A stretch of 64,000 bases of DNA from Proteromonas lacertae (taxonomy: Eukaryota > Sar > Bigyra > Opalinata > Proteromonadidae), in NCBI GenBank assembly GCA_002245135.1, contig NGBS01000586.1:1-64000 (forward strand), written 5' to 3'. Below are positions 24,001-39,400 of the stretch, in pieces (within the stretch, counting starts at the first letter, position 1; every line of letters begins with the position of its first letter). The notes beneath the pieces were generated by a model. That model worked only from the letters and a program-made list of their open reading frames with translations, did no database searches and had not been told where the DNA came from. Position numbers and translations under genes: made by a program.

Positions 24001-27000
24001 CTATTCAATTATCTTCTTCTTTCTGAGTTCTTGTTTTGGTGCTTCAGATGATATTGTTCTTGTTTCAAATCTATTCACAGGATTAAAAGACTTTCTAGCT
24101 AAAGGAGGTAATAATCCACTCTTTGTTAATTGATTTAATGGTTTATTCAATACTTCAGGTAATTCAACTTTAGTAGGTTGTCTAGGAGATGTATTATCTT
24201 TACTACCTGTTGTATCTATCGATGAATTTGAACTGTTTGTGTTAGTTTCTCCAAACTTGTGTGTTATTGATGAAGCATTACTTGGAACTCTCTTATAATT
24301 AAACTCATCACTATCTCTACTATTCATTCGAAGACTAATTCCAGTATTATGTAACATCATTCCATCTGGCTTTGAAGAATTCAAATCTTCTTTATCAATA
24401 TCAGCATCATCCATTGTAACTGGTAATTGAGGAACTTTCAAAGCAGGTAATTGACTTGGTCTTGATCCAACTGGCTTTAGTTTTCTTCTAGTCATTCTTC
24501 TCTTTGGAGCATGGAATACTTTTTGTTCTATTGGTTTTGCATCAACTGGTGGATTTTGTCCATTCTGTCCATTTGAACCAACTGTTGCACTACTTATTGG
24601 ATTGGCATCAGATGGAATTATTGTTTTCAATTGTTTTTCTTCTTTCTTTTCACGTAATTTCTTATATAAATACATAAACAACAATGACATTAAAACCATT
24701 AACCACCAGAAACAACATACACCAGCTGATAACCCAATTACTAAAGCTCCATATTCATCCATAAATGATTTCTCTTTTAATCTTACACAAACATTATTCT
24801 TTTCTTCCCATAAACCATTTTCATTACATTTTCTTGGACCTGATCCTTCATTATATACGAAAGTTGGTTTACACATACCTTCTGTTGAGTTATTTGTTAA
24901 TGTCGCATTCCATATTGTTGATTCATCTTCATAACCAAGACATCCTAATAACAATGCTGATGTGGAGATTATTTCATTTGTTTGTGTCTTTTCTAATATT
25001 ATTGTGATATTATTGATGGATGTTCCATCTACACAAAGTGGTTCATTAAATTTATGTAAATCAATTATTCCTTCTTTACAATCATAAAGAAATTCCTCAA
25101 AGAAATGCTTTTGATCGCTGTTTGGATATTTATAGGATATTGTTAAAGGTATTACACTTGATTGATTATCACAACTTCCAACATGAATTGTTAATAATGT
25201 TCCTTCTACACAGAATCTATTATCTTCAGGTGGTTTACTCACATATACTTGATCTAAGGAGAATGTTGTATCTTGATAATCTGGATAAGTACAATAACCA
25301 CTTATATTCTCATATTTACCTTCATCTTTATTACATATTGCTTTGGGTCTACAAGATATATTCACATATTCATATTCTGATAAACAATCTCCTAATACTA
25401 TATCATCTCCACCTGGAGATAAACCAAATTGAAATCTATCAACTGAATATGATAAACAACCTAATGTTAATGGCGTTTCTGATAGTTTATTATCATTATA
25501 ATCTATTTCAAAACTCATTGTATTTATATTTTCTTCTAAACATATTTCAGGTGATATTCTATATTCAGATACTAATCCTGCTTTACAACTATATGGGAAA
25601 CTATATAAGAACTTTTTAACTCCATTTATTATATAATACACTTTCAATTGTAGATTCAATGTTGGTTTTCGACATTCTTCTCCATTGAAATACACTTCTA
25701 AAACTTCACTAATACAAAATTGTTTTTCATCTTTCACACTAATCTCAAGTTTAGCAACATTAACTTCAGGATAATCTTTTGGTAAACATTCACTTATACT
25801 ACTGTAACTAGAATCAGATTGACACTTTGCTGTTGGATAAGGTGTATCAAAGATTATATAACCATCTATACATTCTCCTTCAACTATATCACCTGGTAAT
25901 GAAAGTGGGAAATTGGCATTAGCAAACTCTGTTGATCCACATCCTAAATTAGCTGTTAAATCAGTTATGAAATCATTTTCATTTGATAATGAGAATAATA
26001 CATTCTCATATGTATCATTTACACAAATTGGAGATGATGGTTTTATTTTATATTCATTCATTGTTTTACAATCAAATGTTAAATTAGAAAATAGTAATTC
26101 ATCTATTTCACCTGATAAAAGATAAGTTAAACGATAATCTACAAATGTAGTATTACAACTATTTATCTCATATGTCAATATGACAGAATGAATACAAAAC
26201 TTATTCTCACTAATTGATAAGAATGAATCATCAACTGATAGTTTAAAGTATTTATACTCATCTAATACACATCTACTACTCATTACTCCCCATCCTTTAC
26301 CTGTACATTCTCTCATTGGATTACCTGTTGGAGTATTAGCTTTATAACCACCAGCATCACAATAACCTTCATTCATTCCAACTAACGATATATACCAATT
26401 ATCTCTACCAACTTTCACTTTTTCACATCCTAATACATATTTATCTGATTTTTCATATTTTCCATCAACATAAAGATCAAAAATAATGTAATTTGATTGG
26501 TTTATATAAATACATCTTTCTTCACTTATTGTGAATTTGTTATTCTCTTGACACATGAATGAGATATTTGTTGATGAATAAGATTGTTTTTCTTCATCTT
26601 CTGTAAAATGAGAAAACAATGATAATTTAAAGTATTTTTCTACTGTTGGACATTCTTTTGAATAAACCAAATTCACTGTTTGTGAAACACAGAATTGATC
26701 AGAAGCAGTCAAAGCTCTAACATAGAATTCTTTATAATCGAATGTTAAATCTTTATAAGCTATTTTAATAAGAATAAATAACAATATTATACTCTGTTTA
26801 TAACATGGATATTCTATTTCTTCCCATAATCCATCAGCATTACATTTTCTGAATGGATTATTATCATTATTTGGATTATCAGATACATAACCATTTGAAC
26901 ATTTACCTATTATTGTCCCTGGTAAGGAAGTATTGAAATTATTCTCACTTTCTTCTATATATTCACATCCAAGAACTATAATATAATAATATATAATAGA

Positions 27001-30000
27001 TATATCTATATACCTTCAACATGACGAATAAATTCAGTTCTATTAAACTCTAATGTCAATTCTAAAGTTGTGCCAGGATATTTAACCAACAATGGAATTG
27101 GTAAAACAAAATCACTATCAAATACATTTCCAGAATGACATGTATAATTAAATGTCGTTAATAACACTTTCTGAGCTGATGAACCATAATAACCATAAAT
27201 ATCTAATGGAACAGTATCATTATCATCAGGATGACAGTTGTAATTCTCAAGATGCATATTAAACTTTCCACTTACATCAAAATCTTTATTAACAACTTTC
27301 TTACTATCAACTGTTAAATCAAATACAAGATGAGTAAATGCATTACTTACACATTTATAATAAACAGCATCACTGAAATATAAACCTTGAAAACATTCTC
27401 TATATGAATGTCCATCTGGTCCAACTGATATATATCCTTCTTGACAATCACCATAAACTACAGGTTTTGGCACAGATAATGGCCAATAAGCGTTATATTC
27501 AATTTTATTAACACACCATCTATTTGGCATATCACATTTATAAGGAGTTAAATCCCATGTTCCATTCTGAAAACAAACTTTTGTTGGAACTTCTTCTGGA
27601 CCATTCCAACCTGATGTTTCCCATATACTTGTATTTGGACAAACATTTGTCATTGGTTTTAAAGGACTTGGATCCCAATCTAAACCATTGGAACTAACAG
27701 CTTCACAATACAATGGTTGTGTATATTTTTGAATTATCTTTTCACATTTCTTATCCATACACATTCTACAATTTAAATATCTCACATTTATTCCACTATA
27801 ATCAGTGAAATTCTTTGTAAATACATTCTTTTTCTTGAAAACAATAATCTACTTCTTCTGTTATTACATCTCCATCTATAAAACTATTCTCAAATTGAGA
27901 TAAAGTGTATTGAAGATAAATGATTGGTTGGAATTTTGTACATTTTTTCAAGTCAGTTAAATATAATGGACCATTCAGTGTTACAGCTGTTACTATTTTT
28001 CTGTTTGAACTTAAATTCAAGTGTATATCCAAATCACCAAATTCCCAATCAAATTCTGGTCTTATTTGATATGTACATCCTTTCGATGGTGAAGACCAAC
28101 TTCCTCCCACTAAACATTTTCTTGTTGGAAAATCTGCTCCATCATCATTATCATATATATAATCAGGTAAACATCTTCCTGTTATATTTTCATTCACTAT
28201 TGATTGTAACCAAGATGCATTATAAGCATTTTCTTCTTCTTTACATGCTATTGGATATGTTTCTTGTTGAGATGGAACACTACAATCATCTAATCTTGTA
28301 GCTAAACATATCTTTGCATGTAAATTCAACTTATTCTCTTCAGATGGATAAACATGAACTAATCTTGTAAAACTGACAGGAGGAGTATTTCGACAATAAG
28401 AATCATTAGTATAATCTAATGGAACATAATCATTAAATGATTTCTCTAACAATGAATAACCAAATTTGATTTGAGTATCAGGAGGTAATATACTACATTT
28501 TACATAAGCAACTGTAAATGTAAAGGTTATATTGTATTCACCAGTTTCATTATTTATATAATTACCACTAACACCACTTAATGTTATTACTGTTCCAGGT
28601 AAATCAATCAACATACAACTGTTATTATAAGAACCCCATTTTCCATCAATATTACATTGTCTTTCTAATAATTGACTTTCTGGTTGAGTATAAAACTCTC
28701 TACATTCACCTAAATGAGTTCCAAATCCTGCTTTTCTCCATGTTACTTCATTTGCTTCATTTTCTGAACAGAATACTCTTTGAGTTTTGGTTTTTAGTAC
28801 TTTTGAACATGATGAATCTACACATAACTCAAATGTGAAATAATCATAAGAATATTCTAATTGAGAATATGCAGGAATTTCCATTTCATACTTATTACCT
28901 TCCCAACAATAAGGGATTTCTTTTGTTTTATAATAATCCATTATACCATCTTCTTCAGAAAAACCATATCTTACATATAAACTAAATGGTGTGAAATTAT
29001 AATTACATTCAAATCGATCATAAAGTGAGATATTTCCAAATATTACATTACTATCATATTCATCAATACTTGAATTAAGATAATCAAATGAGATTTCAAA
29101 TCCTGTTGTAATAGCTTCACATTTATAAGTAGTATCAAATGCTTTCCATAATCCATTTATATCACAATATCTCAATGGTCTTAAAGTTTTACCATTATAG
29201 TTAGTAAATGGTGGACAATCTCCTTCATTATATTGATCTAAACTACCATAATCCCATGTAATACTATAGGCAGTATCTTTATTACAATATGTTGCTTCTT
29301 TAAGTTCAGCAAAGGCAGAACCACAATTAAATATAGGATCACCATCTGGAGCAATTAAATAACTACTTAAATATTTATAATCAGATACTTCATTCTTCTT
29401 TATATATACATCATGATATAATGTATATGTATTATTATCTGTGAAACAATAAGGTATTACAATTTCCTTTAAAGAACATGGAAGTCTAACATATTTGAAA
29501 TCTGCAAAGATATAAGCAACTCTTAATGAATCAGGTTTCTTTGTATATTTACAGTAATAATCATCTTTTATTACAACATATCCATTCAAATGATAATATG
29601 ATGAATTAACAGATTCTATACTAAAGTTTCTACTCATTACAAATTTTGTTCCTGTATATTTACATGTTTGTGAGGTTGAAAATGCTTCAAATTGACCAGA
29701 TGGTAAACACAATGCTTTTGGTATATTTCCACCATCATATTCATGAAATTCTTCACAATAACCATATCCATATTCTCCTATCACTGCAGCACCCATAAAT
29801 CCAGATGATATTGATTTTGAAACACATGATAATTTGATATGATGCTTATTTAAAACAGCATTACATATTGGATCATAACAAAACATGAAATTCAATTGAT
29901 TATATGCTTTATTCACACTTACAGTATCTTTCAAACCAGTCATATTAAAATGATATGTACCATTCTCAAAACAATATGGTATTTTATGGACAGTTGTTGA

Positions 30001-33000
30001 ATATTTATTTATATCATTATTTATTAAGAATTTTACATATATTTCATTTGGTGTATAGGAAAATCTACATTCATCATTATCACGTAATATCATTATTCCA
30101 CCAACATGAACTAATTCTTTTTCATCAATTGTTACATTCAATAAACTTGTATCTACTGTAAAATGAGTATCCATTTTTTTACAAGCACCTGGTGGATAAT
30201 TATCCCATTTTCCATCTTCTTTACATTCTCTATAAGGTCTATAACCATCTGTATAATTGTGAAAAGCTTGACATATTCCTTCTACTACTTCTGATACATT
30301 ACTTAATCTCCATGATATTAAATGTTTTTCATCTGGACTGCAGAATGTTGCTATTGATTTTTGATCAAATGTTGTTTTGTTAGTTAAAGCATATTCTGGG
30401 AATGTTGGATACATTCTCCAATTCAAATAATGGTAATACTCTATATTATTCTTATGAACATTCTTAACTTCAATTGGATATATTACACTATCATTCTCAA
30501 AACAATATGTAAAATTAACAAATTTATCACCTATTTCAAATGTACTTGTATCATTCTCTATTTCTGTCCATCTATAGTGATTTGATACTAAATCTTGATG
30601 ACGAGTATAATTACATGACCATTTATCATCAATTTGAACATAACCAATGAAATTATAATAATCATTATTAACACTTGGTATTATGGATATATTTCCAGAT
30701 ATTTCAAAACCTGTTCCTTTATAATCACATCTTTCACTTTGTTTATTTGGCTGAATAAATTTACCTGATTCTTGACAAACACTTTCTGGATATTCACCTG
30801 GAATTGAGTAAGTATAAAATGCATAACAATAACCTTTGCTAGTTTCATTAAATGGACCATATTTAATATATAAATTATTCTCATAAAATCTTGTTTGATT
30901 ACAATATACAGCTATTATATATATATAAATAACATATACTAAGATTATAATATTGATTATCTTCTATTCTTCCATCTTCAAATCTAGCATAAAATTTGTT
31001 CATATATTCAGGCTTATTTGCTTTAAAATTAACTAAATCATATTCATATCTATCAAAATCTTCATTATATTTAACTTCAATCACTATCATGATAACTTGT
31101 ACATCCTGTACATACATTTTCAATTGAATATACAAATCCCAAATATATGGAAAGATATGCAGGAATAAATTCATATTTAACTTTTACTGTTTGAGTAATT
31201 GTTATTTTACCATTAATCACAGCATATCCATCTTCATCCATATAGGCTGTAGCATTTACATCAAAAACAAATACTCTATCTAAATCTGTACATCCTGTTT
31301 TTGATCTATTAAAGTAATTATAATATCCATTCTTTTCACATCTTCTTTCAAGATCATTTTTATCACCATAAAATTCAGTAAATACAGGGACAATGTCAGC
31401 AGTATGATTTAAACCAATACTAGTAGATGTCCAATACAATAAATTAATAGTTTCACTTGGACAATATGTTGCTATTACTATTTCTTGAAATGTTAAAGAA
31501 CTAGTAAAATTCCATCTTGGTTCATTCTTATATGGAGATAATCTTATTAAAGCATAATGGATGAATTACCAGATTGATAGTGAATTGAAGTTAATTGTAA
31601 AATTATAATATAATTTATTATTGAAACAATATGGTATAGCATAAGAATATTTTGTATTACTATAATCTCGATCAAATGATGTATTACTACTTGAAAAGAA
31701 GAATGTAATGTTAATATAATTTTGATGATATATATAATTACATTCTGAATGATCATCAATGTTTGCATATCCTCTTATACTATAGTAATATTTATTTTGA
31801 CTATCATAATAACTATATGGTTTATTTATATAAGCATCTATTTCAAATTGTGTGCCATTATAAAAACAATATTCATTACTATCTAAACTAGCAAAATTTC
31901 CATCTAATTCACATTCAGTTGATGGCTTTTTAGAATCATCAACATAATAATACATTGGAGCACAATAACCTTCAGTTGATGTATTTGTTGGAGTTGGTAC
32001 AAACCAAGCATTATTCTCATATAAACTTCGACATGTTAATACTATTCAAATATATATAACAATTATTATACTTCTATAATCTACTCCATATACTTCATTA
32101 GCTAAGAATCTATTATCTTTAAAAATCTTCACTACAAAATAATTACTAAACACTGCATTCTGATTCACATATATTTTATCAATTGGAATACTTAATACAT
32201 TATTATTAAAACAATAATTATAATATTTATCTACATAACCATATTTATAATTATCACATCTATCTGTGTATTCACTGTAACAATATACTATAGATAACTG
32301 TGAAGGAGGAAATGGAGAACCACACTCCAATATATCATGAATTAACACATTACCACTCACTTTTGTTTTATTAAATGATAAAACTTCAATTTTCAATTGT
32401 GAAAAATCAATTTTGAATATGTCACTTTCTTTAATGCATTCATTTGTTGTTGCTTCCCAATTTCCATCATCTTTACATTTTCTCTTATTATCAACTTTTG
32501 GTTTCCAGAATGTAATACATGTTCCATTAGCTATACCTGGAACTGAATTAACATAAGACATTTCACCAACTTTTTCAGCTTTACAGTAATTATCTATACA
32601 TTATTATAACAAATAAAATATACATGTATAGATATTACTATCATATTTGTAAGATTTTGCATCAGATAAAACTATATATAATGTTCTAATAGTTAAACTG
32701 CTTATTCCAATATTCAAATTATATGAATATGTATTGTTTATAAATGGATATGATATTTTACTACCTGAATTACAAGGTGTTGCTGGATTTGTTACTTTTG
32801 ATTGAAAACAAACATATAAATAAACTTCTGAAGGAGGATATAATCGAGTATTCATTGATAAATCATTAATAACTATTGTTCCATAAGCTTTTGGATTATT
32901 CACATTGGTATTATCAAATGTTACACCATCAAAGTTCATTTTTAATTCAGGTGCTATTCATATTTATATATACAAACATATATATACGTTTAAATTCACA

Positions 33001-35493
33001 TGAACTACTTGTTTCAATCCATCCAGTTGTTTGACATGTCAGTTTTGGAGCTTTTCCTTCTTCTTTATATTCATAACTTGTATTACATTTTCCTTCAACT
33101 TCTCCAATCAATGATAATGGAAATATCATATTATTTTTTACATAATCTTTACAGGATAATCCTATATAATAACATCATAATTAAATATTTATATACTTTT
33201 AGTATAAACAAAATCACTTGGATTATTTTCATCAGTTCCAATTCTTAAATGTAAAAAGTGTTCTTTTCCAGCCAATGATATTTTATTAGGAGGTATAATA
33301 TCTAATTGATTTCCTATGAAACAATAATCTTTACTTCCTTTTATGAAGTTACAAGTTGAATTTGTAGTATATATCTCAGTATCACATATTCCATATCTAT
33401 AATATAACTTTCCTTTATTACCTTTACAATTTGTACTATCTGTTACTTTTACTTTTCCTTCAATTGCAACTATGTTATTATTATTCATTTCTGTTTTAAC
33501 ATCAGAAACATCAACATTAAATTCTATTCAATTACAATAACAAATAATATTATATACTTGCTCCTTCAAATAAACATATATATGGAGAATATTCCCAAGT
33601 TCCATTATCTAAACATTTTCTTGATATTGCTGGATTTGAACCATCAAATTCATAGAATGGTTTACAGGCAAAATCATCATATGTTCTTGTTTGACCAGAT
33701 GGAGTTCTTTCCCAAGTTATATTATTAGTTATTGTTTCTTGACATACTAAATACACATCTTTTATTAAAAATTCATGTTTCATATCTTTTGTAAAAAATG
33801 TGAATATCAGTTTACTTTGTTGAGGTGTTTTACCAGGTGCTAATGGTAATTTGTTTTCAATATTCTGAATACAAGAAGCAATCTCACTTTGTGGTTTGTC
33901 TTTTCCACCATCATAATTGTAAGAAACTTTATATGTTAATGGAAATGTATTCTTTGAATCACATGTTGGATAAATGATTGTATAATTTCCACCTAATACT
34001 TTCTCATAATTATCATCCCAATCAATTTCTAATTTTATGTCAATATCAGGAACTATAATAATTATATTAATATAAATATATAAATACTGAATTCTTCACA
34101 GTTAGTTTTATCATTTGTAGTATATTTATTATTTCCTAAACATTCTCTGGTTGGTTTATCACCAGATCCAATCCATCTATAATATTCAACACATTTACCA
34201 TAACCAATACCTTTGATAGTAATATCCCAATCGATATTATATTCAACAGGATCAGGTGAATTACATTGAATATCTATTTATCATAATTAATAATGTTAAT
34301 AAATATACCAAATGAATCTATTATTAATTCATCTGTCATTTTGTTTGTTCCAAATACTCCAACTGATACTTCATAAAAATTATATGCAACTTCTTGAGTT
34401 GGAATTGATACTTTATTATCACTAAAACAATAGCTAACATTAACAGGAGTTATTCCATCAAATTTGGTATTACTTTTACTATCAAACATTACATATACAA
34501 ACATCTTTGGTAATAAAGTATTATCACATTTATCTGTTCTTAATATTATATTACCAGAATATTTAATTTTACCTTGACTTGATCCACTTGATATATAGGT
34601 TGATTCTACTTCACTAAAATCAACTGTAACTTTTGGAAATTTATATTTTACACAAGCATTATTATCAGCTGTTTCCCAAACACTGTTTGTACATTTTCTC
34701 ATTGGATTTACACCATCTACTCTATTGTGATATGTTAATTCACATTCTCCAGTTGCTTCTGTGTTTGTTGCTGTTATTGGATAGAATGTGTTATAGATTG
34801 ATTCACTTTCACAAACAATTTCTATTTAATATAAATTCATATAAATATACTGTAAGATTGACTTAACAACTTAAAACTATCACCTTTGGGGTAAGCTTTT
34901 ACATTAAAATATACATTGTGTAAATCAGATGTATGAACATTTACATTAAAAACTTCTGTATAATTATTCTTTGTATGACAACTATCAACAATCACACTCT
35001 TTGATTCATATAATGTAGTATTATCTCTTCCAAAACCCCAAATGTATTCAACTTTATAACCAACAACACTAAATTTATCATTCAATGCACACATTTCAGA
35101 ATCATGCACAGTAAAATAACCAGTTACATCATATCCACTGTCACTTACTTTGATTATAAGATTTTCAAAGTTTACTTGATATGGAGGTGGCCCTATTATT
35201 GCTTTAATATTACAAGTATACATTGAGCTAGCATACGGGGAGAATGATTGAGATAACATTTAAAGCTAATTTCTGACCACTGACCATTTGTACAGTTTCT
35301 GTATGGTAACTTCTCACTCACATATCCTTCATGACATTTAGAGGTGACTTGACCTTCTTCTGACTCTGGCCAATCGGCATAACCGTCATTAAGCTTTAAA
35401 GGACATTTAGTTTGCTAAAACAGTATAAGAAAAAAATATAGTACCTGAAACTATAGCAATAAACGCAAAAAGAAACGCAATAAGCACTTTCAT
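24001..35493 (-). CDS. Giant CCP/beta-sandwich surface receptor, left copy (with lesions)
   Basis: Mirror copy of the gene at 41626-53120, with the same exon pattern. It has a signal peptide at 35493, about 21 sushi-like units, one membrane span near 24,700 and a ~215-residue cytoplasmic tail. Compared with the right copy, this one has an extra T at about 27840 (TTTT for TTT), an extra base at about 31083 and three extra bases at 31560-31590 that bring in a TAA. Near 31395 an insertion also removes the CCP cysteine kept in the right copy (HTAHCPVF). It is therefore either decaying or shows insertion errors. In its first 700 bp the sequence differs much more (VHDSEMCALNDKFSVVG against VYDGAKCDMNEMFKDYG). 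Its first exon junction (35.2-35.5 kb) splices in frame using a donor GTATGC and an AAG acceptor, unlike the right copy. Confidence 0.75.
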
Positions 35494-36487
35494 TCAAAAA
35501 ATAATGATAAAACCACCAAAAGGTGTAATTTCTATAAATTCTATTTCTACAGTATATACATACAGTTCCTGCTCAATATTTTGTTTAAAGTAATCTTATA
35601 AATTTTATTCTGCTGGGATAGCATTCTAATACATAACAATGTGATATTAATTAATATCTATAACTACAAGAAAAAAAATCTTAATATAAGAATATATTAG
35701 TTTTACTTTTGGCTTTTCATAGTGCGGCTATGATTATAAGCGCATGTTGTTCTTTATGCTACAAATTCACTATTGCTACTCTTATAATAATCGTTTATGT
35801 AAAAAAATTTGCATTAATGAGTATAATTATAACATTCTTATATTATAATTATTTCATTTTATTATTTTCTAAAAAGAGAAATTATCTATACTCCTACACA
35901 CTGGTGCTTTAATTTCGATATTATTAGTAAGGTATATATTGTCATTATAGACTTCTAAGATAATAAGCATCTTACTACAATGTGCTTAAGAAAAAAATAA
36001 GAACTATTTATTAGGAAATTATAGAATAACTTATATTCGTATTGATATGAGTTAATTATCAGATACTGCATTCCTTTCATTCAATTATTTACTATCTTCT
36101 TAACTTACTATTAGTTTGCTATTTATGCTATTATCTATTAGATAAATTCTAAAGTAACTAATTTTAATTTCAAAAATTATATCCGTTATTTTATACACTT
36201 CTATTTTTAAAGGGCAAAAAAAATATAATGTAAATATTGAAGTATAAATTCACTTCACATTAAAAATAAGTTCTAAGGTAGATTACTACAATTAACACTA
36301 CTTTTATATATTATTATTTCAAATGCCTAATTATGATATACTAAATGTAAAACCGAATGACTAATGATAAAAAAACTTAAAACCAAAATTGTGCATTTTT
36401 TTTTATGGGTTTGATTTGAGCAAATAAAGTGAAACTGACAAAACATTTTTTTTTGAAGTAGAAAGATTATAAAGGAAAATAAAAATT
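35494..36487. other. Divergent 1-kb intergenic, left receptor and TMEM63 gene
   Basis: Separates the minus-strand left receptor from the plus-strand channel gene, so it should hold both promoters. The first ~30 bp are still part of the left arm. Oligo-T/oligo-A tracts near 36391 and 36447 are the only notable features. No open frame of coding character seen. Confidence 0.6.
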
Positions 36488-39400
36488 ATGTCTAGAGTAA
36501 GTCCAGTTAAAGAAAAACTTCCAGCACCCTCTGGAATAGATAAAGAAGGGTTGGATCAGGATTATGCTCATACTTGTTGGGTATGATTATATTGATAATA
36601 TATTAGGTTAAACCAAGTATAGAAGAAGCTAAAAAACGTGCTGCAAATCATATGTTCGCTAATGGTACAGCATCAATATGTAAAACGCCTATTGAGAAGA
36701 TGACATCAATGGGATCAGGTATAGTTTTATATTTCTGGTTGCTTAAACAACTGTGCATTCTATTCTTCTTCCTCGCTGTTACTGCAATACCTGCAATAGT
36801 TGTATCAGTAAGTGGTGAAAGAATTAGCAAAGATTACGATGCAATAACCTTTGCTCTATCTTCTACAACTGTTGGTAACATATTTACACGAGTTGATGTT
36901 TCTAATTCAACAACTCATTCCTATATCACATTATTTGGTCGTGATTTTTATGCAGTAGATGTATCATTCGTGATATCAGTATGTGATGTATTTGCATGTT
37001 TGTTATTTCTATGTGTTATATTCTATTGGAAAAGAAAAGTTCAAGCAATATCAAAACAGATAAATATAGCTGAGGTAACAGCTAGTGATTATTCAGTTTG
37101 GGTAGAAGGTCTTCCAAAAGATGCAACACATAAAGAAATATTAAAGTTCTTCAATGAATTATATTGTTTAGAAGAAGGTAAAATCAAATATGCTGATAAA
37201 AGAAGTGTAACAAAACATAAAGCTACTAATAGAGGAGTTTTAGTGGATATGAAAAATGAAGAATTATCCAGAGGACCACCTAAAGATAAACCACATAATC
37301 CTTTAACTAATAAATATTGGAAAGGAAAATTAATAAAAGAACCAACTCATTTCTTTACAGTTCAGCAAGGACCTTATATGAACAAATGGATAGCTGAAGT
37401 GGTGGTTGCACATCCTAATGGTAAAGCAATAAGAGCCTATTTGAAGAAACAATCATTAATGAGAGAATTAAGAAGAGCTAGGGCGAATGTGAAGATGTTA
37501 TCTCAAAGCGATGATTATAATCCAAATAAAGTGAAGAAAGCAATGAATAAATTGGCAAATATACAATATAAGTTAGAGAATAATGTGAAAAATATAATTG
37601 ATGTATTTATTTATTATTATTATTATTATTATATGTAATAGAAAGAAGATGATAAAACGTGTATTGGAGCAGCTGTAATGTTTAATAATGAAGAATCTAG
37701 AAATAGATGTTTAACTGAGTTTAATCCAACCAATTTATGTTGTAGTTGTTGTTATTCTACTCCAGCCTATTTGAAGTTTAGAAAAACATATGAATTAAAG
37801 ATTTCCGAAGCACCAAATCCAAGTGATATGATATGGGAGAATTATGAAACTTCAAAATGTGAAATATGTCTGAGAAGAACATTTACTTATTTAGTCTCTT
37901 TATTCTTCTTATGTATTAGTGTTGGTATATTAGCATTTGCTACTTCTAAACAAGAGTATTATGTACAAACTTCTCCTAAGTTAACATTATGTAATTTAGA
38001 TTTACCTGCATTATATTACAAAACTTATAATTTTACCAATACTGATGTGAAGTTAAAAAGAGGAACTGCTGAACAAGATAAACAATGTAATAGTTTATTT
38101 AAGAAATCGAGTAGTAGTGATGATGATAATTGGTATTACATATATTACGATACTACAACTCCTATTATACCAACTAATACTAATGATAACAATAAATCCC
38201 CTTGTTATACACCTTGTACAAGTCCATCAACAACACAATCAATAATGTGTAATACACTCTCATGTTTTGATAAACAATATAATAAAAGATGTGAAAAGTT
38301 TAATATTATTACACAAAGTGGTTGTTATTGTAGTGAGATGCTAAGTAACAATATTGATGAGAAAGGTTGGTTTAAAGGACCATATGATACTCTATTTGGA
38401 GATGATGATTATTGTTATGATTTTGCATATTCATATTTGTATAGTTTAGTATTCTCATTTGCTACTGTATTGTTGACTCTAATTATTAACAGTTTATTGA
38501 TGAATATATTGCAATGTGTTACTAAATTTGAAAGAAGAAAAACAAAGTCCAGTGAAATTAGATCATCTGCCTTAAAGATTTTTGTCAGTTTATTCCTTAA
38601 TACAGCTATTATTATATTAATCGTACAAAGTAATGGGATTTCAGGTAATGAAGTTCCGTTGAAAGTAATTGGTTTATTTGGTGGACAATATCCTGATTTT
38701 ACATCTGCTTGGTATACTGGAGTTGGAAGTGCAATATTGAAAACAATGATATTGAATATGATTACTGCTCATTTATGGCCTATTTTGAATTATTTAGTTG
38801 TTTTACCTTTTACTAGACATTGTGTATATATTATTATTATTTATTTATTAGTGTCGTAAAGCAGTTCTTCAAGATGAATTAGATCAATTATATGAAGGTC
38901 AAGACTTTAGAATAGTTGAAAGACTGCCACTTATATTCAATACTGTGTTTGTTAGTACATTATATACCTCAGGAATACCATTATTCTATCTAGTAGCTTC
39001 ATGCTCATTCTTCATACAGTTTTGGGTAGATAAAGCCTTCTTCTTAAGAATGTATAGAAGACCACCAAGTTATGGTGTTGAATTAATTGCTGATTGTTTA
39101 GACATATTACCTTGGTCAATTGTATTGCATTTAATATTGGGTATATGGATGTTTGGTAGTAATGATGTATTATATGATTCATCTACAGGTGAAGGATTAT
39201 TGAATTTACATTTTATATCAGATAGCACTGGATTAGATTATATGGATATTGAAAATGCTTATAATGAATGGATTCAGAATAATAAATATGATTATTTGAA
39301 GTTATTACCAAAAGTATATTATATATATATTCATATATATATAAATAGATAATGAGAGTGAATGTATTTCCCTTATTTATATTACTTATTACCATATTAT

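Larger units (their letters stand above)
22656..35525. repeat. Left arm of a ~12.9-kb inverted duplication
   Basis: This segment is the reverse complement of 41595-54467. Paired coordinates sum to about 77,121-77,123 across the whole length (for example 24001 with 53120, 30426 with 46695, 22831 with 54291), so there are few indels. Sample comparisons suggest about 99% identity over the centre, falling at the inner 700 bp. It carries the C-terminal end of the LRR gene, a decayed element and one complete giant-receptor locus. The LRR gene spans the outer boundary uninterrupted, so this arm is the ancestral arrangement. Confidence 0.95.

Noticed and set aside
24602-24934. Open frames antisense to the receptor genes (both arms)
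   Set aside because: They are mirror shadows of the receptor coding strand, rich in Leu/Ile/His/Tyr, without introns or family similarity.
36381-36460. Pol III gene between T-runs upstream of the channel gene
   Set aside because: T-tracts exist, but there is no A/B box, stem or known RNA motif between them.
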